From: Heliocidaris tuberculata
Taxonomy: Eukaryota > Echinodermata > Echinoidea > Camarodonta > Echinometridae
DNA length: 64,000 nt
Direction: 5' to 3'
Assembly (NCBI GenBank): GCA_025618425.1
Contig: CM046833.1
Span: 37,329,274 to 37,393,273, forward strand
In this document: positions 1 through 11,169 of the stretch, piece after piece
How the letters are laid out: the number at the start of each line of letters is the position of its first letter
Position numbering within the stretch: position 1 is the first letter of the stretch
The notes under the pieces: model-generated
What the model saw: the letters and a program-made list of their open reading frames with translations, nothing else
Told to the model about the DNA's origin: nothing
Databases searched by the model: none
Position numbers and translations under genes: made by a program

Positions 1-180
1 TAATCAAACTTTGATAGTGGAAGTGTGTCTATTTCAAAAGACTAGAAACATGTATATTGAGGACTTTAATTTGATATGGTGAATGATTGAGGGTTTGATG
101 AGTTTAGGACCCTGTTTCATGAAATGTTTTATCCACGACAAGTCATAATGAATGATATATAAGCTACTAAAATCAATGCA
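1..180. repeat. Edge of a duplicated block shared with 41.1 kb
   Basis: The first 180 bases match 41149-41300 with scattered differences, including the shared stretch TTTAGGACCCTGTTTCATGA. This suggests that gene 1 and the gene-less block at 41-43.6 kb derive from one ancestral repeat unit. The match was found by eye and its limits are approximate. Confidence 0.6.
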
Positions 181-258
181 TTTTGCTGGCTGTGAACAGA
201 TGTTTCTTTAAAAAAAATCATGGCAGGTGCTGTTCAAAAGCAGTTTTATGAAACAGGG
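110..258. mobile_element. Short MITE, CCCTGTTTCATGAAA ends
   Basis: About 149 bp bounded by CCCTGTTTCATGAAA on the left and its near complement TTTATGAAACAGGG on the right. The ends resemble the CAGGGCCC..GCATAAA family seen at 28263-28425 and 53484-53648. An open frame starting at 220 overlaps the right end and is probably accidental. Confidence 0.45.
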
Positions 259-517
259 CACTTGTATGAAAATCATGGTTTAAAGATAAAGTTGAGTTCT
301 GTTCATGCCATTACATTGTTAAAGAAACTGCCTCAAAGCAATTGGGAAAGGTCACAAATTATTTTTCACCTGCCCTATAAGAACTCAACCTTCTCTATAA
401 AACAAACTGTCAAGAGGGTATTTCAGGTTGTCATGTGGGAATCCTTAGTATTAGCCAACCTGCAGGAACCAGGAAAACAATTTTCTGGAATACGAAATCG
501 GGAGGGGTAGATTAACT

Positions 518-585
518 ATTTTATGAGTTACAAGCACATGCAGGAGCAAGAGACAAAGAGAGAATTACATGACACCAATCGCGAT
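518..585 (+). pseudogene. Short relic of a RING-family coiled-coil exon
   Basis: The sequence TTTTATGAGTTACAAGC, followed by an AGCAAGAG..CAAAGA run, matches gene 3 near 25700, where it encodes FYELQAQEQEAK. Here the matching frame is soon lost and ends in a stop. Only about 65 bp can be aligned by eye, so it may be a scrap of a lost family member beyond the left edge of the window. Confidence 0.35.
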
Positions 586-627
586 ATTCCCAAAGTAGTC
601 GACCTGACAGTGTATGAACCTATAAAA

Positions 628-1040
628 GTTCTGTCCATTGAAGTTGTTTTTTTTTTAATTTGTGATCCCATGTTGTCTTCGAACAATTTCAGCTTTGTTG
701 CCCCCAACACAACTTTCGAGCAATTTGCATATTTTGCATAAATCAGAAACGTCACATAGACAGGCAATGTTAAACAACCCAAGACAAGCGTGCTGCACCC
801 AACGCTAATAGTGTTGTTAATCTTGTGCAATGAAACCTGCGATACAATTAAATTCTGTTATATCCTCTATTCATTACGTCACAGGTTATACTCTGCATAA
901 GATGAATAACACACTGGATTTTGATATGCGAATTATGCAAATTGCTCAAAGTTATTTATGATTACAAATCCACAACAAAATTTAAACTTACAGAACTTTT
1001 CTAGGTTCACTGTTGGCTGTATATATGAGTGGACTAAAGA
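628..1040. repeat. Dispersed repeat, copy A
   Basis: This block contains a GATCCCATGTTGTCT box, AATTTCAGCTTTGTTGC, a pair of TTTGCATA motifs, a CACATAGACAGGCA motif and a TTTCTAGGTTCACTGTTGGC end. The same order occurs at 9350-9790 and 20940-21440, upstream of genes 2 and 3. No coding potential was recognised. Confidence 0.6.
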
Positions 1041-1641
1041 TTAACTGCATGCATATACGTTTTTATAGTAATTCAGCTTGCTCAATGGATTCAAATACAC
1101 TACACTTCTTCAAATTTGTTCTAAATGGCCTGAAAGATTGTCAGAAACTTGTCCGAGGCTTGCCTAACATAAAAACAACTGATGTATGCCGGATGGGTCC
1201 AATATCTGTCAAGTAATTTTGGTGACAAAAACAAACAAATTTAGCAGGTTGACTTTGCCTACAGATTATGTAGTCCCATGTGCTTGTATCTTTCAGTGCA
1301 TATAATTATCACCAAACTTCTATCATCCAGAAGACCTATGACAAGTACAAAAATCCATATACCGAACAATAAACAATGCACAATGACCCTGGAAAATTAT
1401 GTACACCGTTGAAATACAGTTTGATTGCACCTAGACTACCAGAACTTTAGTGCACTTGTTAATCGTGTTCCTCTCAGGGAAATAGGCCATATTCTTGAAA
1501 GTGTTTAAAGCGTACCAATCACCTGAAAAAATAATTTGTGTACAGCTAGAAAGTATAAAATCTACTTCAAAGAACTTTGCCTAGTATTCTATAGGTCAAC
1601 AGTTAGTGAGTATGAAGGAAATAAAGGATAACATGAAAATG

Positions 1642-1714
1642 CTCGCGCGGAACCGAACTCAGAGTTTGGTTCCACGCGAGTCTTTACCTTGACGAGCACG
1701 AACGGGTGCGTCGA
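1642..1714. other. Pair of GC-rich hairpins
   Basis: CTCGCGCGGAACC at 1642 pairs with GGTTCCACGCGAG ending at 1680. A second smaller stem follows at about 1691-1714 (GACGAGCAC with GGGTGCGTC). These are GC-rich islands in AT-rich DNA. They may be the remnant of a foldback element or a structured site; no function is assigned. Confidence 0.4.
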
Positions 1715-2074
1715 GGAGTCTACTCACGAGTCGCTTTTACACTTATTGAGAGTGTAATTAAAATTGCAATATCTTCTTATAGAATTAATATTTGAAGCCC
1801 ATATTTTTAATACAGTATAACAACATGCAACCTCTAACATACAGAGCAAAACTATTTTTGGTGATTGGTACCCTTTAATATCTTGATAAGGTTCCATGAA
1901 AAGAAGGAGTCAGTAATAATACTGCTACAAATAGTTAAACAATATATTAACCCCTGGTATGACAAACAAAAAGTAATACGTGAACCAGTCTTGGTGTTTG
2001 CTCTCTGATCAGAAATAGTTAAACAGAGAACAAACTCCAATACTGGTTCAAAACAGAAAATTTCTGACAAAGTG

Positions 2075-2117
2075 ACAAGTTCATATGGACCATTATTGTG
2101 AACAAAGTACAGACAAG
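2075..2117 (+). promoter_or_regulatory. Putative non-coding exon 1 of RING gene 1, donor at 2118
   Basis: The run around CATTATTGTGAACAA followed by a GTAAAC splice donor aligns with the first-exon ends proposed for gene 2 (13757) and gene 3 (21901). By analogy it would be a leader exon joined to an acceptor before the coding exon. A candidate is TTCCTTGCAACCAG, with its AG at 4095-4096. I see no clear TATA box here, unlike genes 2 and 3. Confidence 0.4.
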
Positions 2118-2319
2118 GTAAACAAACTTACACCCAAATTAAAATTCTTTATCATTTTTTGTCTGCTCTATCTACTGTAGTATGAGCATACCATAAACAC
2201 TCAAGATAAAGTTATCTATTTCCAGAGAATGCGTGCGAGACATTTCTGTCATATTGATGTACCGCAATTATTACTGCATATTACAATAAGTAAGCATGGG
2301 CCAAGTGATGAATTCTTAA

Positions 2320-3203
2320 AGGAGAATTAACCCATGAATATAAATGTACTTATGTTCAAAGGTGTAATATATTCTTAATCATTGGCCTGTATCACTTTAG
2401 AAATAAAATATCAGAAAAGGGTTTAAATCAAGACATTCTAGCACACGTTATCATCTGCTAACAGTTTACATGGGGGCTGCCATTTTCTTGATGATATGGA
2501 GTTGTACATGAACCATTGGGAACCGTTCCGGTCAGGAAGATATTTGTAATCCTAGAGCTAAATTGCTTCTCTTCATTACAAAAAATCCCCATATATGATG
2601 GAAAATACATAACAGGTGTATACATATATTCTAAAATTTGAAATTTATAGATTTCTTTTTAAATTCTCTGGTTTTGCTAAATAGAAATCGATTTCTTGGG
2701 CTTTCCTGGCAGAGCAGAACATAATTAATACAACGCGCATTCTGACTATTGAAATCCATTATCTCAAAGCAGGTGAATGCATAGTTTGTCACTACTGATG
2801 CTCGGTAAAGTTATCATCCATAAATTTGAATTAATTTGCTCCGTCGCGTACGTCATAGTATCCAGAAAATAGATTTATATTTAGTAAAATAGTAATTTTC
2901 AAAGAAATATAAAATACATTTTCGTTTTTAGAATATATGTATATTCTCTTAAATATTTCAAATTTCAAATGGGATTTTGTATCAGGAAGAAAGACAATTT
3001 TGCATTCAGATTAAAAATATCTTTATGTACACATCAAGAAAATGGCAGCCCCCAGGTATTGCTAGCAGACGATAAATTTTGCTGAGAAAATCTTGATTTA
3101 TACCCATCTCGTATATCTTAATGCAAAACTACGTAGGACAACAAGAAGGAATTGATTACATCTTTGAATATAAGCACATTAATATTTTGAGGTTAATTCC
3201 CCT
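2320..3203. mobile_element. TTAA-flanked foldback element of about 884 bp
   Basis: TTAA at 2316-2319 and 3204-3207 flanks inverted ends AGGAGAATTAACC and GGTTAATTCCCCT. Homology of the arms continues inward: CATGGGGGCTGCCATTTTC near 2470 pairs with GAAAATGGCAGCCCC near 3035. No transposase is visible, so it is non-autonomous. It sits in the proposed intron of gene 1. Confidence 0.65.
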
Positions 3204-4150
3204 TTAATGACCTAAATGTCACTATCTGATTGAAGTCCAGCCAGTCAGAGCAAGACAATTGTTCAGGAAGTTATCATGTATTGACTCGACATGATACTGC
3301 ATGGTAGATGTGTAATGTGAGCCAAACCCATCATTACCACTGTAAATGACACGGTAATCTAGCTAGCACAGGAGAAATTGGGTTGTAAGTGCATCTCAAA
3401 TGGTCTTCAGATACCAGTTGATAGGAATTTTTCATACATTTCTACTAGAACTTCATTAGACTTGAAATCAACTATCTAGGTATGTATACTTAAGACAAGC
3501 TTCATCAATGACAGATAACAACACAGAAATAGACTGCTACCTGATTGAGTGCTTAAATCATTAATTATGAAGACTGAAAGACTATTATTTACTGAGATCC
3601 AGAAGGACGTTAACTTGTATACTTTAACAGAGTCAATGCCCTTCTGTCTCTCAGCAGATGATATGGTGGCAGAAATATGTCTTTTCTAACTCAAAAGAAC
3701 ATATGTCAAATTATTACAAAGGTAGACTCTTTTTACAGAATTTTTGATAATGCTCATATATACATAGTGTAAATCAAAGCATTCGAATACAGAGATTTCT
3801 TTTCACTGACAGGTTTCTGAGTATTGTGGACAAACTGCCAACTATTTCAGCAACTGCTCCAAATTATCCATGATCATCTGCTACAGGTAACCAATTAAAT
3901 GTCAATCGAGATGATTCTTTCACACAGTCTAGAACTCCTGTCATCAACCTACTAGCAGCAGCACAGCTTATAAGGAAAAGCCAAGAATTATTCTACATCC
4001 ATACAGACACACTGCAAGATTTAATTTCTCCTCATTGTTCAACTTTCTTCCGCCTCTACAACATAGTGTCTTTCCAATCCACTTCCTTGCAACCAGTTTG
4101 AGGGATAACTAATTTGAACCAGAATTGTGATCGCTGTTGAAGTTCCCACA

Positions 4151-4906
4151 ATGTCATACCCACAGAGTCAAGGAGAACAGATGGAAACGTCACACCGAGA
4201 GGCAGGTATCTACAATGAAAGATATCTTCTGATTTGCAGTGTACTTTTCATTTTAGTTATAACTGTAAAGGAAATACAATTGCATACAAAAGCAAAGCTG
4301 AGAATCATTCATCTTGAAGCTAAACAAAGAGAGACTGAAAGAAAACTTGATGAGGCTGAGGATTTTCTCAGAACAATGCAAGATGCATTTTCAGAACTGG
4401 ATTTAAGAGAGAGGGAAACAAACTCACAATTACAAGCTGTCGAGAATTCTGCAATGCAGGCTTCATTTGAGGACTTAGAATCAAGAGAAAGAGTGGCAAA
4501 TGCAAAATTACAAGAAAGCGAAAGAAATCTGATTGAGGTTCAATCTATACTTGGTGACACACAAGCTGCATTTGCAGAATTAGAAGCCAGAGAGCGAGAA
4601 ACAAATGCCAAATTGCAAGATGCTCTGCTCTCTCTGAGTGCAATGCAAGTTGCATACTCAGAATTAGATGATCTAAGAGAAACCGAGAGAGATCCAAATG
4701 CAAACACAACTGCTGCAAGCCCAGCAACTGATGACGTAAGACAGAAAATAAATTGCGGTATTTGTTATACTGCAGAAAAAGAATGTGCTCTCAGCCCATG
4801 CGGGCACATGCTCTGCGACAGATGCCATCAGGAGATCCGTTCTCGAGGCAATCGATGTCCAACTTGTCGAACGCCAATCCAAGCTGTTACTAAAGTTTAC
4901 TTTTGA
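4151..4906 (+). CDS. RING gene 1: single-pass membrane, coiled-coil RING protein (251 aa)
   Basis: Probably a membrane-anchored E3 ubiquitin ligase. The first in-frame ATG is at 4151, with A at -3; the frame extends slightly upstream but without an ATG. Residues about 25-41 are hydrophobic (YLLICSVLFILVI), with no obvious cleaved signal. Residues about 45-190 are a charged heptad-rich coiled coil with ESRERE/SERNL-type repeats. Residues 202-251 are a C3HC4 RING: CGIC, then CGHMLC, DRC and CPTC, ending VTKVYF. All eight zinc ligands are present. It is much shorter than genes 2 and 3, with one membrane segment and no large repeats. The cytosolic placement of coil and RING is inferred. The family match to genes 2-4 is strong; the substrate is unknown. 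Confidence 0.85.
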   Translation: MSYPQSQGEQMETSHREAGIYNERYLLICSVLFILVITVKEIQLHTKAKLRIIHLEAKQRETERKLDEAEDFLRTMQDAFSELDLRERETNSQLQAVENSAMQASFEDLESRERVANAKLQESERNLIEVQSILGDTQAAFAELEARERETNAKLQDALLSLSAMQVAYSELDDLRETERDPNANTTAASPATDDVRQKINCGICYTAEKECALSPCGHMLCDRCHQEIRSRGNRCPTCRTPIQAVTKVYF

Positions 4907-4914
4907 ATTTTTCC

Positions 4915-5150
4915 AAATTTTTTCAATTCAATTCAATTCAATTCAATTCATTTAGCAAATTCATAAAAAACATTACAAACAAATACAATACATGTAATAC
5001 ATTAAAACAATTAAAACAATAAAAAACTTAAGAAATTGCAGGGAAATGCAGCAGAAAGACAAAGTCTTATATCAAAGCCATTGAATAAGCTGTTGAATAA
5101 ATTACATTAAATAAGTTTTCCAATATTCATGTAACTTCAAACATCTGCTG
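4915..5150 (-). mobile_element. 3' end of a LINE-like element with (ATTCA)n tail
   Basis: A run of ATTCA repeats at about 4920-4953 directly follows gene 1 and is followed by A/T-rich sequence. Read on the minus strand, this is the layout of a 5'-truncated LINE ending in a pentamer tail. It lies just after the stop codon, so it may supply AATAAA-like poly(A) sequence (near 5018) to the gene. The inner limit is uncertain. Confidence 0.4.
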
Positions 5151-5547
5151 TCTTTTCTTTCAATGAAGAATGAAACTTGAAAAATTATGGACTTTCGCTT
5201 TAGCTTTTTCAATGGGGATGATAAGAACTACATTATCAATGTGTTATTATAAAGACTATCATATGGCTGTAAAAGTGAACGAAAATAGCAAAATCTCCAC
5301 ATTTCAAATTTATAAGCGACTCGCTATAGCATCAAGCAATACCCTTAATTGGTGTATTATTAGAGTTTACTACATTTTAATAAATTTGTATGAGCCCAAA
5401 TAATACAAAAATTATTTTCTAGAATCAAGATGAAGAAAAAAATAGTGTTGAACAGGTACAACTTTACAGGTGGGCTGGGACAGTCAGGAGGTGAGATACT
5501 GTAGTAATAATGAAGTATGAAATATGCATGCTCGTACATAAGTGCAG

Positions 5548-6855
5548 TGTTTTGATTTGATTTGATTTGATTTTTTCAGTTTCAATATAAGCATACATGA
5601 CACATATCAGTTCAGTGATTAAACATAAAACAATGTAATAAATTTGAATATATCAAACTAACAATACAAAGATAAAGGTATTGAGAAGAGTACAAAAAAT
5701 AATTTACAAAAATGGATCATAATTGAACTAACATATACAATGAAATGCAGGGGCATGCTAAGAAAGCAATGCTTGTATGTTATATGCCCCAAAGATACAT
5801 AATAAAATATTGGTCAAGCAATTATAACAATTTGGCTAAATAATGGTGAAAGTTACAAATTTGTGGTATGCCTAAATAGGTTTATAGGAAAAGAAAGAGG
5901 GAGAGAGTTGTAAAATAAGGTAGCTTAGCGAAACGTTGTGGCGCGTAAGAACGCGGGACAGACGCACAGAGGAAAACTGCAAGTTTTGTATGTGCTTATA
6001 AAATTAGAATCAGACATATCTGAATGAAAATTTTCATATTATTTTGCTTAAAATTGTTCAACTATTTGAATACTAATTCTATTTTGTAATATTTTGAGTC
6101 TGCCTTATAGAATAAAATTATGATTTTGAGCAAATGTGTCATATGCGTTTTTCCCGCGTTCTTACGCGCCACGACATTTCGCTAAGCTACCTAAGAGACA
6201 GGGAATAGAATGGAAGAGAGATTGGGAGCAGGGACAGAAACAGAGTCATTTCTCATGTGTTCACAGAAAAACATGAAAAGGGTGATTTTTTTTTTTTTTT
6301 TTTAGACTTGACCTGTTTGCAGGGGGCATAGGCTGAGCAGATATCTTTCAAGTTTATGTATAAAATTGTTCAGACTAGAGGATTATTAATTTCTGTATCT
6401 AAAGAGTTCCAATACATGGAACCTGAAATAATAAAGGTATTTTGTACAAGAAGTGTTCTTGTTAGATGTAAGTGGTAAGCATTGCCTTGTCCCGTTAGAC
6501 ATTTGTGTACAGTGTTGTTCTTTTGAAACATATCAAAAATAGCTGGGAGGTCATTTTTACCTAATTAGTACATGAATTGGCCTAGATGGAAATAATGAAA
6601 GTCTTTTGATGAAAGTCCTTCAGCGTGAGGAATTTATTTTCAAAAAAATAAAATATCCATATGAGTAATTTGCATGAAATAATCACTTAATACTTTTTTT
6701 TGCAGAAGTATTCTGTTTAATTGTGATTGTACTCCACAACACCATGCTAATATACCATAATTTATATATGGTAATATCAAAGTATGATATAATGTGAGTA
6801 GAGTGGGAGAAGGAAGGAAATATTTCAGTTTGTTAATAACTCCAATATGTTATAA
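5548..6855 (-). mobile_element. Fossil LINE, reverse-transcriptase C-terminal part and 3' tail
   Basis: Read on the minus strand from about 6850, an interrupted frame encodes IGVINKLKYFLP, then LYHTLILPYINYGILAW and QLNRILLQKK. This is the typical thumb/C-terminal region of CR1/L2/Jockey-type non-LTR reverse transcriptases. Further on come YWNSLDTEINN-like residues and then a (TCAAA)n tail at about 5548-5575. Stops and shifts make it dead. It is split by the MITE at 5919-6191. Confidence 0.65.
5919..6191. mobile_element. 273-bp MITE with TAA target duplication
   Basis: Inverted ends of about 40 bp: GGTAGCTTAGCGAAACGTTG on the left and the complement of CGACATTTCGCTAAGCTACC on the right. Both run inward through a GGCGCGTAAGAACGCGGGA core. 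TAA directly flanks both ends (5916-5918 and 6192-6194), as in PIF/Harbinger elements. It is nested in the LINE remnant. Confidence 0.75.
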
Positions 6856-7503
6856 ATATGCAGTTTCCAGAATATTTATTGTGGATTACACAGAGAAAAT
6901 GCTGTTTAAAACAGTTGTTTACAATATGAACTGAGCAACCCGTTGTACAGTTCATTTTGTAAACAATTTGTTTAAATATTAAACAGGTTGTATAAGTTTT
7001 AGACAACCTTTTTAAAAAGAGTTTTTACTGTGTAGAATTCCTAAAGTGCGGTTTTCACGGGGCTCGTGAACGTTTTGCGAAGGACGTGAATGTCAAAAAA
7101 CGGCAAAGTCTAACAGTCGCATTTTATGCGGCAAAAGTTCGCAAAACATGTGCATAGGTTCGGAAGCTTCCCAAATCGTTCGTGAACGTCGTTTTTAGTT
7201 CGGAGGAAATTTTTAAAATTTTTAAAATTTCTCGCGAATGTTTCCCGCATCCCGGTGCGTTTTTTATGCGTGATTTGTTTGCAAACATGTTGTAAAACCT
7301 TTGTCATATGCGCAGGACCTGCGCAAAACGTGCGCGATGTTCGCAAAGTTTTCGTAAATCCCCAACCAGATCACGCAAGTTTTGCGAATGTTTCGCGCAA
7401 GCCGCGAAGTTCGCGCGATTATTTTCCGACCTTTTGCGAACATTTTGCATACATATTTAGACATTTGGTGGCAAATCCAAACCACGTGACATAACCTCTT
7501 ATC

Positions 7504-7511
7504 TATATAAA
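7504..7511 (+). promoter_or_regulatory. TATA box of the left gene remnant in the Harbinger-like element
   Basis: TATATAAA lies 34 bp before the ATG at 7545. The distance suits a short 5' leader. Confidence 0.5.
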
Positions 7512-7544
7512 GCGCATAAATTGGGTGTCTGACTTCATTTCAAC

Positions 7545-7751
7545 ATGCCGCCCAAAGGAAAGAGCCGAGGTCGAGCCTTCACCAAGAAGAGAAAGAAAAT
7601 CCCCATCCCTGGGGAGGGGAAGCAAGTGCAAGGAGCATCACAGGAGAAGCGGTCAGAAACAAACACAGACCTACATGTACTGCAACAAGCAGCAGAGCTT
7701 CCTCCTCAAAATCAAAAACTTCTTCTTCATCCATGTTGGGCTGATATCTAG
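7545..7751 (+). pseudogene. 5' fragment of a basic protein gene of the Harbinger-like element
   Basis: The frame starts MPPKGKSRGRAFTKKRKK, a strongly basic stretch that looks like a nuclear localisation signal. After about 45 residues it runs into antisense sequence of the opposing gene fragment and stops (68 codons in all). PIF/Harbinger elements usually carry a second gene for a Myb/SANT-like DNA-binding partner of the transposase. I infer this is its 5' end, but no Myb domain remains to prove it. Confidence 0.4.
7579..7734 (-). pseudogene. 5' fragment of a Harbinger-like transposase gene
   Basis: On the minus strand ATG at 7734 sits in a good context (CAACATGG) and encodes MDEEEVFDFEEEALLLVA before running into antisense sequence of the other fragment. 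An acidic N-terminus followed by a leucine run recalls animal Harbinger transposases. The catalytic domain is absent. The TATA box for this strand is at 7786-7793. Function is lost; identity is moderately supported by context. Confidence 0.4.
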
Positions 7752-7785
7752 ACAAAAACTGATGGTGGCAATACTTTTCAAAGCA

Positions 7786-7793
7786 TTTATATA
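7786..7793 (-). promoter_or_regulatory. TATA box of the right gene remnant in the Harbinger-like element
   Basis: TTTATATA on the + strand reads TATATAAA on the minus strand, 52 bp before the minus-strand ATG at 7734. It faces the box at 7504. Confidence 0.5.
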
Positions 7794-9349
7794 CTACCCA
7801 AATATCGGTCGGAACACTAGTCACAGGATAATCATGCAACGTGTGTACGAATGTTGCGCGAATGTCGCATGGCGTTCATTGTTCGTGAAATAGACGGAAA
7901 ACGTTCAAATATGTCGCAAAATATGCGCAAAAAATTCGCAAAAGATTCTTGGAACATTCGCGTTCTTCGCTTGTGCAGTTCGGCAACAGTGCGCACGACA
8001 TTCGCACAAACATCGCGAGAACTTCGCATGAAATGCGCGAGAATAGTTTACGAATCCATTGTCGCGAAACATTCGGATATGAAACTTTTCCGAATCCATT
8101 TTCTTGACATTCACGTCCTTCGCAAAACGTTCGTGAGCCCCGTGAAAACCGCACTTAAGAATTAAGTTGTAGAAACTTTTTGGAGGACAGTATCAAAAAT
8201 AATGTTACCAGGAAGATAAGTGATTCTGTTCCTAAAAAGCATATGAATGGTCTTCTGCAGGTTAAGAGATAGTTTATAAAGTGCAGCACTTTTAGGATCA
8301 ATTCTAGACCAATTGAGGCTTCTTCTGATATGCAGTTGGAAAAATGTTTTTAAGTGAAAATGAATGAATGGCAAGCGGACATGAAAAAAAGTAGCTGCAT
8401 GCTACAAAATCCTATGTGTATTCACATATCTCTGTTTCTGAAATCTGAAAATGTGAAGTGCATTACGTTTTTTTTCTAAACCTGCGGTGAACTACTGCAG
8501 TTTACCACATGTCACATGTGAACAAGCCTTAAAATGTTGTGGAATGGCAGAATGTCCTGTGTAATGGGCATTATGCTCTTCCAAATAAATTACTGATACT
8601 TTTAATACTGGAATGTAAGTTTCTTATATTGTTTTCTTTCAGTACATTTGATGATCTGCAATTTTTCAAAATTTTACAGTTCACATCATACAAACTTTAA
8701 GAGAAGGATGAGTTCTAGGAAAGGTGAAAAATAATTTGTGAGCTTTCCTATTCCTTTTATGTCAGTCTGGAAGAACATCATAGCTGAATTGTCACCTGAA
8801 AAGGGTTGCTCTTCAAATGCCCTCATATTCCAAATATGACAAGAAATAGCTGAAGTGTTTGGGCCGAACATTCTTGCCACGTGTGTGCAGTCACTTATAC
8901 CCATTTCTGTACGCAGAGGATGTGCTTATCAGCAAGATTGCATCAATTTCTTATCATTTTGATGATTCCAAGTATACATCAATTCTTATGTAGACATGAT
9001 CAACCTTTCCCAATTGACCACTTCAGTAATGTATGCAAATTTTATACATACCTTTCAAACAAAGGTTGTTCTTGACAACTTGAAAGGCTTGCTGGACATA
9101 GCGACAAGTAATGTATGCAAACTGGATTCCAAGCATTGAGTCTCATTTCTAAAAAGCGGGTTAATGGAATAGCTCATCACTAGGTGCTCAGAGAAGAATA
9201 CATAATGTATACATTACAGAACCGGTCTATTGCTTTGTGACAGTTTCTTCACAATGTCATCACCTGACAAGAACTCAGCTTTATCTTTAACAATCCATAT
9301 ATTGCATGATAAAGAATGCATAACAATCTCAACAACTTTTTATACTCAA

Positions 9350-9790
9350 ATCAATTTGCATTATGACATTTTAGTCGACGTGACATTTGATGAACCTTGA
9401 AAAGTTCTTCCCGTTGAAGTTTCTTGTGGATTAGTGATCCCATCTTGTCTCCGAACAATTTCAGCTTTGTTGCTCCCAAAGTAACTTTGAGCATTTTGCA
9501 TAATTTGCATAAATCAAAAACATCACATAGACAGGCAGCGCTAACAGTGTTGTTAATCTTGTGCAATTGTAAACCTGCGATGCAATATAATTCCCTGGAA
9601 TATCCTCAGTTCATTGCGTCACAGGATATGCAAATTATGCAAATTGGTCAAGGTTGCCAAAGGGGCAACGAAGCTGAAAGTGTTCTTTGACTATATACTT
9701 ACAATTATAAATCAAAAAAAAACTTCAACGGACAGAATTTTTCGAGGTTCACTGTTGGCTGTATAGGAGCGTCGAGTGGACTATTAGATG
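9350..9790. repeat. Dispersed repeat, copy B
   Basis: Same block as copies A (628-1040) and C (20940-21440): TGACATTTTAGTCGACGTGA, AATTTCAGCTTTGTTGC, paired TTTGCATAA and TTCACTGTTGGCTGTATAGG. It lies about 3.9 kb upstream of the gene 2 promoter. Confidence 0.65.
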
Positions 9791-10029
9791 AAGAAGTCAA
9801 GAATGAATACTGCAAGTAATATGTGCACTTTTCAATGTAGTTCGAATCTATTACCAATTAATCTATTTTTACTTCATGTATTTTTACTTTCAGCATTTTG
9901 AGCAGCATGTTTGGTGTGTATTATCATGCTGAAATACTCCACAATCAATCGTAAAGAATCAAACTCAGTCAATAATAATCAGCTAGCAAGAGCACCAAAT
10001 CAATATCAGGAGAACCTAAAATAAGTGTA

Positions 10030-10530
10030 GTAAAACAGAAGTGCTCAAAATAAAGATGTTGACAAGAAGAAGTCCAGTAATGCTCTGATTTATTGGCCTG
10101 CACAGCAGACCTGACTTTCCATGCTTTTACAAAATATATTCAAATACATGCAAATCAAATATCAAGTAACCAACAAAAGTACAGAGAATGGAAGAATTAT
10201 TTTAGAAAGCAGAAGAATCAAGGTAAGGGGAGAAATTTGCACATAAGAGACTGTGATGTCATAAAGGGTATTGTAACACTTCACAAATTCACACTGAGAC
10301 ACCCCGCAATAAATCATGAAATAATCAAACTCAGTCAAAATTTAAAATTTAAAATTTAAAAATAAAGATGTCGACAAGAAGAAGTCCAGAAGTGCCCTGA
10401 TTTATTAGTCTGCACAGCAGACCTCCCTTTCCATGCTTTAACAAAATATATTCCAATACATGCAAATGAAATATCAAGTAACCAATAAAAGTGCAGAGAA
10501 TTGAAGAATCTAGAAAGTAGAATAACCAAG
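10030..10530. repeat. Direct repeat pair, about 190 bp each
   Basis: Copies at about 10045-10215 and 10365-10525 share AATAAAGATG, GACAAGAAGAAGTCCAG, CTGCACAGCAGACCT and ATATCAAGTAACCAA. A short ATTTAAA run precedes the second copy. Unknown function; part of the sequence inserted in copy 1 of the segmental duplication. Confidence 0.55.
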
Positions 10531-10740
10531 GGTGAAAGGTGAACCAATGAGGATGATATGGGTTGAGCATAAGCAGGGGTGAATGTTCTGAATAATATCA
10601 AGCTGGGCATGGAGATGATGAAAAGACAAGATGAATGCGACTGCATCTCCTATATGCCTCCGCCTAAATTCAGTTGATGGCTCATACTGTTCTTGAAATG
10701 ATAACCAGCATAAAAAGCCTCTAATTACATGTTAACAGAC

Positions 10741-11169
10741 CTCTTTGAAATTTGACCTTACACCTTACACCAGAAGTGACCTCTATGACCTTTGACTTTT
10801 GACCTACGTATCCCAAAATCTAATCAGATTAGTTTCTATCGTGATACATACTAGTACCAAGTTTGATATTCATTCCTCAAATGGTTCTTGAGATATCGCG
10901 TTAACAAGGCTAACACCTGTAATTTCAGAAATTGACCTGTGACCTTTGACCTACATACCCCAAAATCTAATCAGATCACTTCCTATGGTGATACTAGCAC
11001 CAAGTTTAAAGTTCATACCTCTAATGGTTCTTGAGTTATCACGAGAACGATTCTAACACCTGAAATTTCAGAACTTGGCCTCTGTGACCTTGACCTTTGA
11101 CCTACATACCCTAAAATCTAATCAGATCATCATCCTATGGTGATACATACTAGCACCAAGTTTGAAGTT
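10741..11169. repeat. Tandem satellite of about 150 bp, left block
   Basis: About three degenerate units, each with a GACCTTTGACCTACATACCC core, AAAATCTAATCAGATC, CTATGGTGATACATACTAGC and CACCAAGTTTGAAGTTCATA. Many units carry TGACCTTTGACCT, a perfect DR1 nuclear-receptor half-site pair. The array continues at 12291 after a 1.1-kb insertion. Confidence 0.7.

Larger units (their letters stand above)
7045..8155. mobile_element. PIF/Harbinger-like deletion derivative (1.1 kb)
   Basis: Inverted ends start AGTGCGGTTTTCACGGGGCT and extend about 60 bp with few differences (GAACGTTTTGCGAAGGACGT). TAA is duplicated at 7042-7044 and 8156-8158. Inside are two facing TATA boxes, each 40-55 bp before an ATG. 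The right-hand ATG gives an acidic, EEE- and ALLL-containing start, as I recall from Harbinger transposases. The left one gives a basic, Myb-partner-like start. The gene bodies are gone, so the copy is non-autonomous. Repeated TTCGCGAATGTTCGC-like motifs fill the subterminal DNA. Confidence 0.65.

Noticed and set aside
220..510. 96-codon frame starting at an ATG
   Set aside because: Overlaps a MITE end; part of the same sequence recurs near 49740 as dispersed repeat; no domain.
5887..6200. Possible CRISPR or bacterial repeat features
   Set aside because: The paired sequences are inverted ends of a MITE; no direct-repeat and spacer array exists anywhere in this eukaryotic DNA.
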